Position numbers and translations under genes: made by a program. From positions 26,467,484 to 26,531,483 of the forward strand of contig NC_092564.1 in the NCBI RefSeq assembly GCF_037975245.1: a DNA stretch of 64,000 nt, given 5' to 3'. The DNA comes from Apostichopus japonicus (taxonomy: Eukaryota > Echinodermata > Holothuroidea > Aspidochirotida > Stichopodidae). Positions 48,793 to 62,883 of the stretch are shown here, in pieces; position 1 is the first letter of the stretch, and the number at the start of each line of letters is the position of its first letter. Below the pieces are notes generated by a model. That model was given only the letters and a program-made list of their open reading frames with translations, had not been told where the DNA came from and made no database searches.

Positions 48793-51700
48793 CCATCTAC
48801 GGAGAAGTCGTAAGCACTTTCCACTCTCGACCATGCCACACAGCCATCGGGGCAAAAGGAAACTTCAGTTGGATTTAGAAGCCGAGTGGGACTACACGGA
48901 TACCACACCCTGGACAGAGGGCGCCAGTGACGATTATTCCTCGCTGGAGAGTAACTGCAACCTTCCTGAGCAAACTCCAGCAACCTTGCCTAACCTGAGA
49001 AGGTTATGTGAGGACTTTTCTTTCAGTCTAGATAGCTTAAACGATAATTTAATCACTCGACCCGTCTCGCCACCCTCGACAACGAACGTGACCACTTTGC
49101 ACTGTCCGTTCGCTTCCACTGTGAGGGAGACCCTCCCGAGTGTAAGCGTCCAGGAGAGGTTACTATACGATAAGGAATCCAGGGTCAATCTCAGTGATTA
49201 CGAGAGTGACCTAGAAGACGAAGAAGACAGCCGCGACTACGAGGAGGAGCTGCCTCTCATCATCGACAGCGATTGCACCGGTGACGAGGACAGCCTGCAT
49301 GAGTTTGTGACCTGTTCTAAGTATAATAGTACTAGTTTTGCTTACCAGCCTACCACATCTCCATCGGCTATTCCCTTCAAGCAGGTCACCTCCGTGTCGA
49401 CGGTCAGTGCCAGCAACTCCTTCGACAGCATCCTGACCACCTCTTCCAACGAGAGCCTGCGGACGATCTCGTCGTTTTCCAACTCGTCCGTGTCTTCAGA
49501 TTTCTTCCCCTGCCCCGAGAACTATGACATGCTGTACAGAAACTTTGAAATAGCGGCCAGGATGGAAGAGAGCAAGAATTGTGAGAATATCGAAGAACAG
49601 AGCGACCAAACCAGTTCTACTCTGTCATCTCCATTTTCATCCAATATGTCATCTGATTCGACTATGATGATGAGGAAAGGAGAGAAGAACTTATCAGAGA
49701 ACAGGCAGAGCGGCGGCAGCGGCGCCAACAATAAGGTGACTACGTTCGCCAAATTGGCAGACTCTAGGAACAGGTCACCGGAATCCACTACGGAGTTGAC
49801 CTCTTTCGCACTGAATAGTAAAACCATAACTCATTGGACGGAGGTATTGTCCAAGCAGTGCCACTCGACAAAGAGCAGTCCAGAATCGGGAATAAATTCT
49901 CCTATCGATCAGAGTCCTGATTCTCCCAAAGTGAAGCGCCCTCACTTCTTGCCGTTGCAACTGAGGCACATTCAGAGGCCGTCTGCGAAGCCCAACACCA
50001 ACGGAGGGGACCAGGGACTTGGCCTGCTACGGACCCTCAGCGCACCAGGAGGGTTTGACAACCCAAGCAAAAATGGGTTGAGCAATCAGGGTGAGTTACT
50101 GAGTTTGAAATGTTAATTATGGTTGTCTTTATTTTTATATTTTGGCTTTGGAGATGATTTACTGTATGTTGTTGTCCTGCAATGCTATTACACTTTGGTT
50201 TAAACGCTGTCTACATTGACTTTAATCAATTTATCTTTCACTCACAAAACCTTTTTGTGGTCATTTTTTCTTAAGTTCAGAGACTAAAATCTTACAAACT
50301 TGAAAACCATTCTGGCAAAAAATGGCAGAATGGCCAGAAAAAAATGCTTTACTCATTCATATGCACACAAACTGACTTTTCAAAGTAAAAAAATTGGAAA
50401 ACCATGAAGATGAAATTAGTCGGTTCAATATTTTGTTGTGTAGTTTACTTCAAAATGATGATGTAAAATGCTAAGAGAATTTTAAATGAAAGCACAACAT
50501 TCTTGCTTCTCCAAGCTAGTGGGTACCATTCTGTTGCAAGGTAGTAGCAGACAATAACCCTCAAGTTATATTCATGAATATATGCACACATTGTTTTTCT
50601 CCCTGTTGTTTTCATGTTCACTCTTGGAAACCCTTTTTGCTATCACAGTGCAATCAGCAATTTCAACGGATCCTCCTGCTTTATGCAAGCTTAATTGTGC
50701 AATTGAGGAGATCGTTGAAAGTCCGGTAGAGGAGAGAGGTGACCTGATCAATTGGTCACAGACTGTTACGCCTCCTCTCGATAGGTCTGTGAGCGTGAAC
50801 GAAAAGTCTACAAAGCAGGCTCCGCTCATCGACTGGGAAGACATATTTACCAGTCGCCAGTCTTTCTGCGAGTTGGACTCGCCGGTGAGGAAGACGAAGC
50901 TCCCGTTCTTCCCTGACAGTACTGCAGACATCAATGCTAACTTTTCCACGACGTCCGAGGTAACTGCATGGCTCAGCAGGTCCAGGCATTTGGAGGACAA
51001 GGGTATCATGACCTCCCCGTATCAGTTTCCAAATTGTTCCTGCTCACGATCGACCTTCCAGAATCCCGCCAACAAGTTACCTCTGTATACCGCAACTGAG
51101 GGAGCCCTTCCGAATCGATCGGTGTACGCCCTGCCTCTTCAGTCGGTGGACGACTTTTCCGACCGTGACAGTCTCAGCTCGTTGGAGTCGTTGGAGTCGT
51201 TGGAGATGGACGACAGCGTCTTCCGAGAATCGCTGTACAGCCTCTCGTCGGAACAGTTGTACCAATCCCAGACTTTCACTCAGGTCACCGACGAGATATA
51301 CGAAGATTCTCTCTGCGAGGATGTACCGTCTGGTCGGCAGCCGCTCTTTGACCCGGAGCCGATAGAGGACACCATAAACCAACTGGATTTCACCGGCTCG
51401 ATGCTGTCGTCTTGCTTCTCTCAAGGCGTGCAACGCCAGAAGAGAGACATCCCAAATTATCCATCTGAAGTTCTTCCCTTCGAACGTGAAGATAGTTCTC
51501 CCGTTCAGGCAATGAAGTTGGATCTTGATTTATCGACCTCGCCAATGAAATCGGTAGCAGATGGCTTTAGGAAACAACCAGACAACCTCTACCGACTGAA
51601 CTTTGTCTCCAAGGAGACGCCTGTGAGATACATCAAGAACAAACCACTGAAGCCCATACATCAAGTGGATGCGGAATACAGATGTCGCAAAGGTATTGCT

Positions 51701-54700
51701 TGATTGTGCTTGCTGTCCTTGTGCATGAAAAAGCACTTTCCGTAGCATGCAAAGAGATTCCTTGTTCGATGTTGGTGTTCATTTGTTAAATGTTGTTGTG
51801 GAGCAAACCTTGATGTATACAACAGTGTCACCATTTGTTACTATGTATGTCTCTCCTTGTAATTGCATGAGTAGCACTTAGCACACTCAATAATTTACCG
51901 TATAAATACTACTTGTCAGTATTTTTGAAGGTCTTCTCCCCATATTGCAAGAAAAGAAAAAAAAGTTGGCAATTCTGTAAAATGGCTACATTAAGTAGGG
52001 TAGGGTTTTAGCTTGCTTTTATCTAATATAGATTTTTTTTTTTTCATTTTTTTATACAGCTGAGAGAATTTGAGATCAGATGATGTCACCTAAAAACCTT
52101 AAAGCAGTATATTGAGTTTGAAATTATTGAAAGGTTAATATTTATTATGATGTTTAATAATGAAGTGAAGAATGTCCAAATAATGTCACCCGACACAAAT
52201 GAGCATCGTAATAGCTAACACTTTTCAATATTAATGGCCTAATCATGGCTTAGATGTACATACTGTAAGAAATTATCAATAGGAGACTAAACTGTTACCT
52301 TCATACTGTATGTTCAACAGCAAATTAGTCCTTTAATTCCCAAATACCTAAATTTAGAATTGACCTACAGTACTTTGCAGTCAGATTTATAATGCAGCTC
52401 TGTGAATATTCAAAATTTCCAAGCAGACTTTGTTAACAGGGTTTCTGATTGGCTGCTGCCATAGTTACCACATCAAAGAGTGGCCATAACCTGTCAAACT
52501 GATGCTACTGTAATTAATGATTCCAGTTTTCTTGGAGGAAATGGATATCTTTGCGTTCTGCTCTACAGTGGTATGTGGAGGATTCGAACCTGTGCGGAGT
52601 TAACCAAAACAACTTCGAATAGAAGTGTAAGGGTTTACCTAACATATACTGTGTGAAAAATAAGTTCAATGGCTTATTGGCTGTGTGCAGTTCTAAGGGA
52701 TTATTTGGTCCAAAAATCCTCTCTTTAAGGGTAGGATAAAACCAATAATGTGATTAGTTTAAAAATCTGTGTTGATCTGACTTGATTGTTTAAATAAGTT
52801 GAAAGCCCCATTATGCAGTCCATCTCGACGGTCTAAACGTCCGTTTTTTTTTAAAATTTTATGGCCTGGTAAATAATCACAAAAGTATGATGACATACTT
52901 TCTTGTTAGAATTTTGGCGCATTCGGGAAGAGTTCGAAAGAAAAGAAAAAATTCAGCCAATAATGTCGCCTTTGTTTATCCAAAGTATTAATAGGACACA
53001 TGCACTTTTTCTTTTCTGTTCACTTCTGTACATTATAGGCTGTATGCTGTACTATGTGTTTGATGCAATCACTAATACTGTATGCTGAGCACCATTACTG
53101 ATGCCATTACATACTGTACGCAGCTGGCTCTCTCTCTCTGAAATTATGCTTTCCATAGCAGAGCAAGCCGTTCCAAGGACATGTTTAACAACACCCTCCT
53201 GTCATTAGTTATATCCAGCTATATATACTAATTGTCCCTGTGAAGCCTACTGTACAGTGTTTATTGTTTTCTTTTTCTGCCAGTATTAAGCAGTTAAGGC
53301 CAATGCATTTGTTTTGCGAATGATTAATTATTTTGAACTGACTCACAAAACACGATTTATCACAAATGTGTTATACTGAGCTAACTTGCTTAGTTCCTTC
53401 CATCTGAGAAAGGTCTTTAATGGTTAACATTTTCAGTGAAATATTTTAAAACTTTCAGTCAATTATAACATGATAATATTTGTTTGTAGCTAGTACATAA
53501 GATTTTTAAGCAAGTAGATAACACAACTTCACAACTTGAAATCTTAGTTGTAGACATGTCTGTGATACCACTTTCTGGCAATCTCATCTCTCCATGCAGA
53601 GTAATTCAAAACTGATTCAAAACAGTAAAAAGTAAACAGTAAAATAGTATAAACAGTAAACAGTAAAAAACAGAACAGTTAAAAAAAGTAAAAACAAAAC
53701 AGTAAAAAAGTAATTCAAAGCAGATTGGTGCAATCTGTCCTAAGTCTCTGCTTGCTTAATTATGCCTCTATTTACTGTGATAGTTTATACATAATAACAG
53801 TTCTGTTTATGAAAAATGCATGTGTCTTTGAAGTACCAGCACTTAAGTGGCATGCAAATTATGTCTAGAATGTCATTGGACATTGTGTATATACTGCACA
53901 TGCTGAGAATCTTCACTTTATTGGGTAGACATATCCTAACTGGAGTCACGTCTGTTTACTTTACATAATTTATTTTTATGCACAAATATTGATTCTGTGT
54001 TTTTCCATGTCAAACGCTATATATGTTTTGATATCACATAATGCACACATTTGTCAATTCACAGTTTTGAAGGCATGTTATACAAACTGCACAGAAATTA
54101 GCAAATAGCTTGAGTGGCTACCTTGTGTACAGTATGTATTTGATTAGAACAGAGTGTTTCTCATTTCAAATGTTCAAATTGAAACTCATTTCAAGTACCA
54201 TCTGTTGATTCGTTTGGCGGTAGTACTCAGTTTATATACTTGTGAGTTGTCACAAATAATTTTACTTTAAACAACTGAATGAAGTAAAATGAAAAAGAAA
54301 GCAGTTTGATATTTGTTCCCAAATTATGAGGAATGTTTCCCTCCTCAGTCAGTTTAAATATTGACAAGATGTTGCTTTTACATATTTATGAATACCACAT
54401 AAAATACATTCCATAGTATTCCAAAGTTAATATCCAAGAAACCAGAAGTGCTTGTATTATGATGGGAGTTTTCAAGCAGTTTGGATCATTTATCGTATCG
54501 TATGTTATAATTTGGTAGTCATTGTCTTTTTATTTATATGTTTAAAGGTGACATTGGCTGTGTTACAGTATGTATGTTATTGGTATGGCTCCCTCATTCT
54601 ATCTTTCTCTGGAGTGTTTTTTATTTTATTTTTTTGAATCGTGTAGAATTTGTTGACTTTTTATAATGAATAGACCAATGACAATTTTTTTGAACAAAAG

Positions 54701-57700
54701 GTTGTTTATTCATATCCTGCAATTAGCAGTACAGTATGTATACCCCCTAAATGTGCTAGAAACGTCAAAACTGGTCACCCATGTTCTGTGAGCTTTACTA
54801 TTCCTTCTTTTATTATTGACATCAGAGCGTGATTTCCAGTCATAGACTTTTGTCTTTATATGAATATGATCAAAATCTGGAAATATGTCTTGACTTAATT
54901 CTTCTGAATTTGGAAGCAATTATGAAAAATTATAGTAATTTTAGTAGTCGACCAAACTAGAGTGGAAAACCTATGCATGATATTGGACACCACCCCACAG
55001 TGGATTATTGCTAAACCTTTTTAACTAACAACAAATTTTCTTGTCTTCTCATTGCTAGTTTTGGAGCAACTACACAAGCCAAGCCAGTCGCAGAGTACGC
55101 CATCTCTGTATCGCGATACCAGACCACAAACCGTCTTCATCAATACAAGCTCTACTTTAGGCCATCCTCTGGTCTGTTCTAAGGTTAAAGAGGATGGGGA
55201 TGGAGGTGTTTGGCAGGAGGATATACTGGATGCGCTGCCCCCTCAGGAGATGAAGGTATCACCCAAGAGCAATGAGAGGCAGCAAGATTTGGACCTCCTC
55301 AGCCAAAAGAGAGGTGAGTGAAAGAAAATGATGAAATAACAACATCCACAAACACACACTAGTCTAGTATCGATTTGAGACTTGTGCAAAACCATTATCA
55401 AAGAAGAAGAGGTTTTTATTTGTGACAGAATTAATTTAATAATAGAATATCTTTTATGTGTGATATACCTCCACTGCCATTGTTACGTTTGGGTCTGAAG
55501 TTGTTTTCAAGTGATTTATGCCGATTGAAAATACTGTAAATATATCAGAGGATTGAGATATGTTGCACACTATACACATGTGTAAGAACATTTGGTCATC
55601 GATGAAGTTGTATACTAAATGACCCGAAATACTCAAGCAGTTTAGTTCAGTCTACAAATCTTCATTCATATCTCCAAAAAAGGGTTCAAGATTTTGTTGG
55701 TTATTGTTATTAAATGTCACGTTATATGTCAGTCTATGAATGGAATATATACATTAGTTTCAGTCAAATAGCTTCCACACAATAAGCTGAATAAGTACTG
55801 TACTGTACCAGCCATGTGATATCCTTGAAGTGCCAGTCAAGCGTTGCCTTATGTAAATGCCAGCCATGTGTGCTGCTCATATACATGTAGCTATACTGTA
55901 GTCTTGTATAGTGGCATATTGTTACAGTGACATTTCATTAGTTAGCTCTGACTGTGGAATATTCCAGTTATTATTAATAATATAGTAATAGTTAGGAATG
56001 ATATATGATTGTGAGATATGAACTTTTTCTGTGCCCGCATCTGACAAATTTCAGTAGTAGATCTGGGATGATGTCTATAATATGTGTGTATATATATGGC
56101 CTTGGGTGTACATAATTGAGTGTATGTATGTACAGTATGTAGCTATATATGTATGGGTTGTGAGTGTATATATGTAATGTTTGTCTTATTATCATTACAA
56201 TTATTTAAATAGCAACTTCTTTCAGGAAACCTTTAAAGCATTGTGTTGACTAAAACTGTGTCTATATACCTTCCCATTAATTAGCAATAATTGACTAAAA
56301 CTTGCCAAAGTATTGTTCTCATTCTTCTCTCATTTTTCTACAGACCTGGTGCTAGCTATCAAGTCAGCCATTCAGCAAGTTCAACAACTCTTTGAAGGCA
56401 AGGCTAAGGTAAATTAATCAGTGTGCGCTTGATGAGGAAACTGCACATATGTACCCCTTATTTTCAAGAGTAATGTTTAGTCACATTGTACCCACTTTCT
56501 TGCCAACTTTCCAAGTTTGGTATTCATGACATATTTCCCCACTTCCTGAAATGATTACCCTACAGTAAATACTGATATTCCACTGTTTACTGTGGCAGAA
56601 GTATATAGAGCTAATTCACAATACAAATTGAATTTTGTGTCCCAAAAAATTATCACATTTTACTATAGTAATTTTAGTTTTGCTGTATGAGATTAGCCCT
56701 ACAGAAGAAAGGGGTGGGTGGGGTGGGGGGGAGGTGGGAGTTAGTTTAAATCACCTCAGTGCAGATCATGTGCAGATATAAATTGAGCACCTGCAGCACA
56801 GCTTTGTGTATTATTTGTCACTATAATGATTAACATCCTGCAGTGCACAGTGGCATATGTGTGTAATTAATCATTTCCCATGAAACAAACAGGATTCACT
56901 CAGCAGGGTCCCTAGAAGTATTCTCAACCCCTGGATGACCAGTTGTGAAAGCGAACAGGATGTATGACCTAATGACAACCCATATGGAATTTATGGATTC
57001 AGTTGCAATATTACCGTCAGCTTTATTAACAGTTTGGTTCAATTTCGTATCCTCAAGTTGAATGCAATAAGATCCAAAAAACCGTTATGACCTTCGCAGA
57101 TTTTTTTACAAACAAATTCTGCAAATTTCATGGGCTCAGACCAATTTGGCTTCATGTTGGTGTGAATGTTAGTGTCTTCATCAGAACAGACTATTCTATC
57201 CAATCGGCAGGACTCTGCTGTTTTTGTGGTTAATTACGCAATATGTTTTTCACCCTGTACTCCGTCTCATGCAGTGTTTTTTTTTTATCCCGACGTCGTT
57301 AAGTGATTAGATCAGCCTATTTTTAATCTGTCAAATAATTTAGTATCCTGTTTACTAGAGAGTCTGTCTACTTACAGTTTGTTCTGGTCTAAAGTTTTAT
57401 TTCCCAATCGAATTATGTCATGTGGATTGCTCGACTTTTTTTTTCAGTATGATATATCATTTGAAATAATTAGGGTTTTCTACAAATATGTAAAAATAGA
57501 TGAGTAATTTTAGTTTACTGAATCATGATGACTATGATGTGTATTGTAGTATAAAGTGATGCAAAATGGAAGAAGAGATTGTATTTGAAGTTTATAGCTG
57601 GAATAAAAATTGGGGGTGAAAAAGGAAATGGGAGAGCAAGTATTTAGTCATAAAAAACAGAATGTATAATTCAGGATTATGGAAAAAAAGTCAAGTAAAA

Positions 57701-60700
57701 GCATGGTGGACTGAAGATGGTAGTGCAATAATAGTGAGAAGACAGGTAAAGGGAGGACTTATGGAGAAGGTTAAATACAAGGATAGATTTGAAAAGATGT
57801 CAAGTAGAGCAAACTGCATGTTAGACCATTCTGAGTTTGTCAGTTGGTTTGACCCGACCTATTTCTGTGAGCTAAGCAAAACTGAGGACAAAAGTTTTTT
57901 ATTAAAAGTTCAAATTTTCAGTTCTACTACTTCAGAACTTTGCTTTTGATACAAACGAAAGATTTGCTTTGCTTCCTCGCTTACCTGTCCTCCCCCATAA
58001 CAACTGCACACTTGCCTTAAAGTGTCAAGAGTGACCTGGTAACCTTTCACACTGACCTCCAATTGTTATCGGTCACTTCCAGTCAACCTTCCTCCTATTC
58101 ATTCTACCACCCCAACTGTCTAGTTGTGCACTATATAGAGCTGTCAAGAACTTTGTGTATCTTGTCCAGCGGTATTAACCATCCTTCCATATAATTTACA
58201 GCTGTAAAAGTTTGCAGCTTCAGAAGGCAAAAGAAACTTCAGGTTGATCAAAGAACAGCCATTTCAGTTTGCGTTACCTTAAGAAACAGTTGAAAACGAT
58301 AGACTTTCTCATTTCAACTCGTCAACTTTGGAATCCGCTGAAAGCAAAGTCCTGAATTTATTATTATTATTATATATCTTTGGTTTCAATTTGTTTTCTA
58401 ACTTTCCTGTGCCGAGGATTATCACTAATTTATGCAACAGAAAGTAACAACATCTTTCCACTTCATTTGCTTTATCCGCAGGCAACCATGGAAACGGCAT
58501 TCTTTGACAAAGTCATCTGTCAGCTCGTCGCAAAGTGCTTTTGTCCCGCAATCGAAGGCTTAGTTAAAGATGGAATGAAACCGTATTCAAGCAGCTGGCT
58601 GATGGGAAGGGTCAAAAATACATCGTGGATCGTCATTCAGGCAACAACTGAATTAGGTAAGGCTTCTTCCAAAGAGTATGCTGCATATGTATGGACCTTG
58701 AATAAGTTATGCGAGAAGAGTTGCAACTGTTTATGGCAGTTAGGGAGGGTTAGGGGCAGAGGGTGCCTTCTAGGTCATTCAACAGACGAGAATTTCAATT
58801 TACTGTGCTGAATCTGTGCTGTTTCTAGTTTGTGTAATAGTATGTTGGCCTGACGTTTCGATCCTAGCAGGATCTTCTTCGGAGGCTGAAGAAGATCCTG
58901 CTAGGATCAAAACGTCAGGCCAACTTACTTTAAGACTTTCTCTTACACAGGCTCTTTAGTTGATTAGCAGTTTGCTAACAGATTTGTTATATTCTGTTTC
59001 TAGTTTGCAACATATTATCTACAAATCCTTGTAGTGTGAAATGCAAAAATCACTTAGATTTGATTTAGTGACGGTTGCATTACAACACCATATATGCATG
59101 TCGTGATAAATTACTCTTCTGTTTTGACTCAACTCTTGTCTTTCGATAGTCTCCACTTTTCGATGAAAAGATTTTGATGGATAAAAGTTGATAATTACCT
59201 CATGCAAATACAACATTTAAATTTTAAAAAAAGACTTCCTGATAAACAAGAGTGCTTGGTTACCACAGAAGTTTTGTAATAATTTGTTGTTGTTTACTAT
59301 AACACATGGCATAGAATCCAGAGGTTTGTTGTGTAAAAGAATTGTATTTGCAAACATGATCAATATTGTTTGCGAGGATTTCAGAATGTAAACGGATATA
59401 CCTGTACCATTGAATATTTGTCAACAAGTTCCACCCTTGCGCTTCCTCCCAATAAGATTGAACCTGGAAATATTCATTCAGTGCATTTGATTTTCACATT
59501 TCTTGTTCTTTGTCAAGGTCCTGGTACGAGAGCTCTCAACGGTCTCTTCAACACAATTTCAGAGGCGGGCATCCAACAGCAATCCTCATTGAGATTCAAT
59601 GCGTTTGTGATGGGCCTCTTGAAGTAAGTGTCAGAGATGAATTGATAAAACTGGTCATATGAGAAGTATGCCTTAGACCCACAGCTAGTGTTTCTTTAAA
59701 ATTTGTTTGTTTCCTTGTTTGTTTCAAAATCTGCAGTAAACAGCAGAGGTGAACTAACTTCATACTATGCACAGTCTTCTGTGCAAGGGTCGCTATCAGT
59801 ATGGCCATGTGAGATACGTACCGTGATTGTGCTCACTCAGATGTTAATTATGAATGGTGTTGACAGTACTTCTGTCTTGTCATGTGGGATGCCATAGTGA
59901 CATGTCATATCGTGATGTCATACATATCATATAGTGATGTCATACATATCATATAGTGATGTCAAATGGTGATGTCATTTGGTGTTGTCATACATGTCAT
60001 ATGATGATGATGTCTTACATAGTGTGTAACATATTGATCCAATCCATATCATAGTGTAATGTCATACATGATATGGTAATGACATTCATGTCATATAGTG
60101 ATGTCATAAAATGTTGTCATACATGTCATATGGTGATGTCAGATACATAGTATGTGATATATTAATGTCATACATGTCAAATAGTGATGTCATACATGTC
60201 ATATGGTGATGTCATATACATAATGTGTGATGTCATACATGTCATATAGTGATGAAGAGGTTATAAACCCAGACTACTGTGTCTATACTTCCCATAATAT
60301 TTTACCAATACATCAATTAATCTTGCTCTTAAATCAAGGAACCAACCTTAGCATGGGTTTATTAGAATCATGGTAAAATGGACTGTAATCCACAAAATTG
60401 GTTTTACCTCTACTGTGTCTCCTGTTTTGGCCAAATATTACTCTTGAGATGAGGTAAAAGGGACACAAATGTTAAAGCCAAAATTTCCTATTTTTGTTGT
60501 TCTTTCTTTTCAGTGAGGATCTCTTGTGTGATTGGTTAGAACATTGTCGAGATCATCCAAGTAAGTTATGCTTTTATATTTGTGTTCCAAGAATCATCAT
60601 TTTATTTATTATTTTTCATCTTGCTTGGTGAACTATGACCTCACTTTTTCTCTATGACACAATTTTTTTCTCCATTCCTAAGTTGGTATCGACCTCCATT

Positions 60701-62883
60701 GCAATGCAAAGTATACAAAACATAACATTGTATGCAATGGGTTTGTGGGTGATTATTGAGATCTAATAGTTCTGTCCCTTTCCATATTTGATTTTCACAG
60801 ACATAATGAGAAAGTACTACGAACCTCTTGCCTTTTTCAATTTGTGCAATAGCGAGCCTTACGCAGAGTTGTTTACGGAACTGTTAACTCTTCTGAAACA
60901 GTTGTCACGGTTACGCTTCCTGTTAGATTACTTTCATGAGTCAAAATTGCTCAAAGAAGAAATGCAAGCTATTGCAAGTAACGAGCAAGAAAAAACAGAA
61001 AAGCAAACCTCAGGAATGGGGAGCAAGGTTGTTGGACGTAGTATTTTGTCGAGCAGCGGAAAGAGCTCAGATTCCAACGAGAGTAGAGCGAGTTATATTG
61101 ACTCGAAGAAATTGGCCTCTTCCGTTTGGAATCTTTACGGTAAAGTGAAAAACTATGCAAGTCTGAATACTTCAGGATCGAAGGACGTCGAAGTTCGAGA
61201 GACCGATGACAAACCACCGCTGGATAGAAGGGGAGAATGCGACGGTGAACCTGCGGGTCACAAGAGGGTCTACGGTCTCGACGAGAGCGCCGCTAGCGAC
61301 GATTCCTCGGAGACGAGATGGAGCGTGAGCTGGATTCAGGGATTTGCAAATACGGTAGCTACTCCTTCACCGCAACTTACCAGTAGCGATGACTCACAGA
61401 GTACTCCCACCAAAACGTGGGGCGCCATGTTTAAATCTTCAAAGTGGAGCTCAGGGTAAGTGCCAGGGACATAATGGACACGTGAGAAACACCGAGTTTC
61501 ATTTGAGAGTCTCATTTCTCGTGACAGGATTAAATTTGGCATTGATAAACAGTTCTTAGGTTTTGGAGGGGGAGGGGGAGGGGTGTTTTGTAACAGTATA
61601 TGTACTTGAAAGTATTAATAGATGGCTTTGGCAATAATTGGGTGAAAGACATTACTATAACAATGATTTTGAAAAAAAACAAATCATCATGATTAAATTG
61701 TTAAGAGATTAGCAGTGATGAGTTTCTAATGCAAAGACACTTTTTTTCTTACAATTTTGTTACATTAATTTTTTTTAGGATCAGTCAAATGATGCCAAGA
61801 AAATGGAAAACTAGTCCATCTGCATCAGAGGCCACCCTCACTGCAGAGAAGACGTCCTCTAGCCCACCCCTGTACGAGAGGCACGTGTCAGGATGTGGGA
61901 CACCAATCACTGGTGGAAAGGATATGGTGGAGAGTCAGTCGCCTCACAGAGGCTTTTATTCCAGTATCAGGTAGGAGACTAAACTAATCTCGCTGGAAGT
62001 TGTCAAACGATTTCAACTTGGGTTGTTTCTCCAAGTGACTTCAGATTTACCAGTGCAACTTTCAAGCAAAGTTCAATTGTACTGTGGATAATGTATAATA
62101 AAGAAAGGAGTAACAAAGCTACATGGTAAACCACATGTCTAGATATTCACAGAGCCAGCCTCTCCAGGGTTTTCTTGGTACCTTAGACGAAACATCCACT
62201 CGGTGTCCTACCAGATTTAAAAAAAATAAAAATTAAGCATGTTCAAAATTGCTTCAAAAGTACTCTTCTGGCCGTTCTGACTTCCTAAGTTATTCACAGA
62301 CCCAGAATTCGGTTCAGTTAGACACCTAAAATGTTTAAGGGAGGAACAAACGCTCAACAGGCTGCCAGGAGAGCCCTTGTTAAAAGTTTTAACATCAGTG
62401 GCCATTATTTGAATTTCTAGCATATTCAGTATCAACACTGTTGACCTTTACATTTTGCTATTGTACGTTGTTTTGTTTTAACAAAGAGTGGAAAATATAG
62501 TATTTTCACCAATGTCAGAAATGGCCATGAAATAAACACCCTTTACTTAAACTGCCTGACCTATTTTTGCTGTTTGAACTTTGTTTCTTTGTACATACAC
62601 TTTATTGAGAAACTTCTTTTCCTATCTCTCCATTTTACCCAAATCCAACTTCCCTCAAAAGCTGTTTGTTAAAACTTTTCTTCTCTCGTTCTTTTGTTAT
62701 CTTTGTAATAGAACGCGTGTGAAGACTCGTTGTCATTACGTATCTTTAAACCCGGGAGAACTGAGCTTCATGAAGGGAGACGTTCTCACCGTAAGGGGAC
62801 AGACCTCAGACGAATGGCTCTTATGCAGCATCGGACCGGATTCTGGTCTGGTCCACGTGGATTACATTCAGGAGTTGAACTAA
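48707..62883 (+). CDS. RUSC1/2-like: RUN and SH3 domain-containing protein (RUSC family)
   Basis: Adaptor of the RUSC1 (NESCA)/RUSC2 (iporin) family, which links Rab, AP-4 or kinesin partners in vesicle transport. Coding exons: 48707-50090, 50649-51692, 55059-55313, 56344-56408, 58482-58656, 59518-59623, 60514-60560, 60801-61455, 61779-61970, 62712-62883; 1364 aa with all phases consistent. The start is the first ATG after an in-frame TAA. The first ~890 residues are Ser/Asp-rich and probably disordered, with short family islands (VTTFAKLADSR, FLPLQLRHIQRP). The RUN domain covers about 895-1086: DLVLAIKSAIQQVQQLF, CFCPAIEGLVKDGMKP, WIVIQATTELGPGTRALNGLF, RFNAFVMGLLN, AELFTELLTLLKQLSRLRF. A WGAMFKSSK motif resembles WGHLFGSRK of RUSC2. 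The C-terminal SH3 (about 1308-1364) has ELSFMKGDVLTV, DEWLLCSIGPDSGLVHVDYI. It is equally related to both vertebrate paralogues as far as I can judge. Confidence 0.93.
51693..55058. other. Large RUSC intron
   Basis: 3.4-kb intron without a supported gene. Contains the AACAGTAA-rich simple repeat at 53621-53715 and AT-rich unique sequence. Confidence 0.7.
53621..53715. repeat. AACAGTAA-rich simple repeat
   Basis: About 95 bp of imperfect AAACAGTAAA units in the large RUSC intron. Confidence 0.8.
56711..56738 (+). other. G-quadruplex-forming tract in RUSC intron
   Basis: GGGGTGGGTGGGGTGGGGGG then GAGGTGGGAG, with at least four G-runs of three or more and short loops. It is on the coding strand, so it would form in the pre-mRNA. 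Confidence 0.65.
58844..58924. repeat. Near-perfect 37-bp inverted repeat (Penelope-like / hammerhead-like arms)
   Basis: Two 37-nt arms separated by GGAGGCT differ at one base. Each arm carries GAAGAAGATCCTGCTAGGAT, then C, G or A, then AAACGTCAGGCC. The motif GAAGA-stem-GAAACGTC resembles a family seen at the ends of Penelope-like retroelements and related to the hammerhead core. Limited pairing extends to 58839/58929. It lies in a RUSC intron 190 bp after an exon. Confidence 0.85.
59895..60256. repeat. Degenerate minisatellite (GTGATGTCATACATGTCATA units)
   Basis: About 360 bp of imperfect repeats near 20-24 bp, each holding TGATGTCA and usually CATGTCATAT. It lies in a RUSC intron. TGATGTCA is one base from the CRE/ATF palindrome TGACGTCA, but the repetition alone explains its frequency. 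Confidence 0.85.
62712..62883 (+). CDS. RUSC1/2-like: RUSC final exon: SH3 domain
   Basis: The exon codes a compact SH3 fold: a CHYVSLNPGELSF beta strand and RT-loop, GDVLTVRG, the diagnostic Trp in SDEWLLC, and the terminal GLVHVDYIQEL with stop TAA. In RUSC proteins the SH3 is likewise the last domain. The canonical ALYDY motif is replaced by CHYVS, as vertebrate RUSC has CHHLA. Confidence 0.92.

Noticed and set aside
52561-52640. GGTTCGAATCC B-box-like word on the minus strand
   Set aside because: The T arm, acceptor stem and A box do not form, so neither a tRNA nor a SINE can be supported.
57662-57949. 95-codon ORF inside a RUSC intron
   Set aside because: No domain, and it does not fit the exon phases of RUSC.
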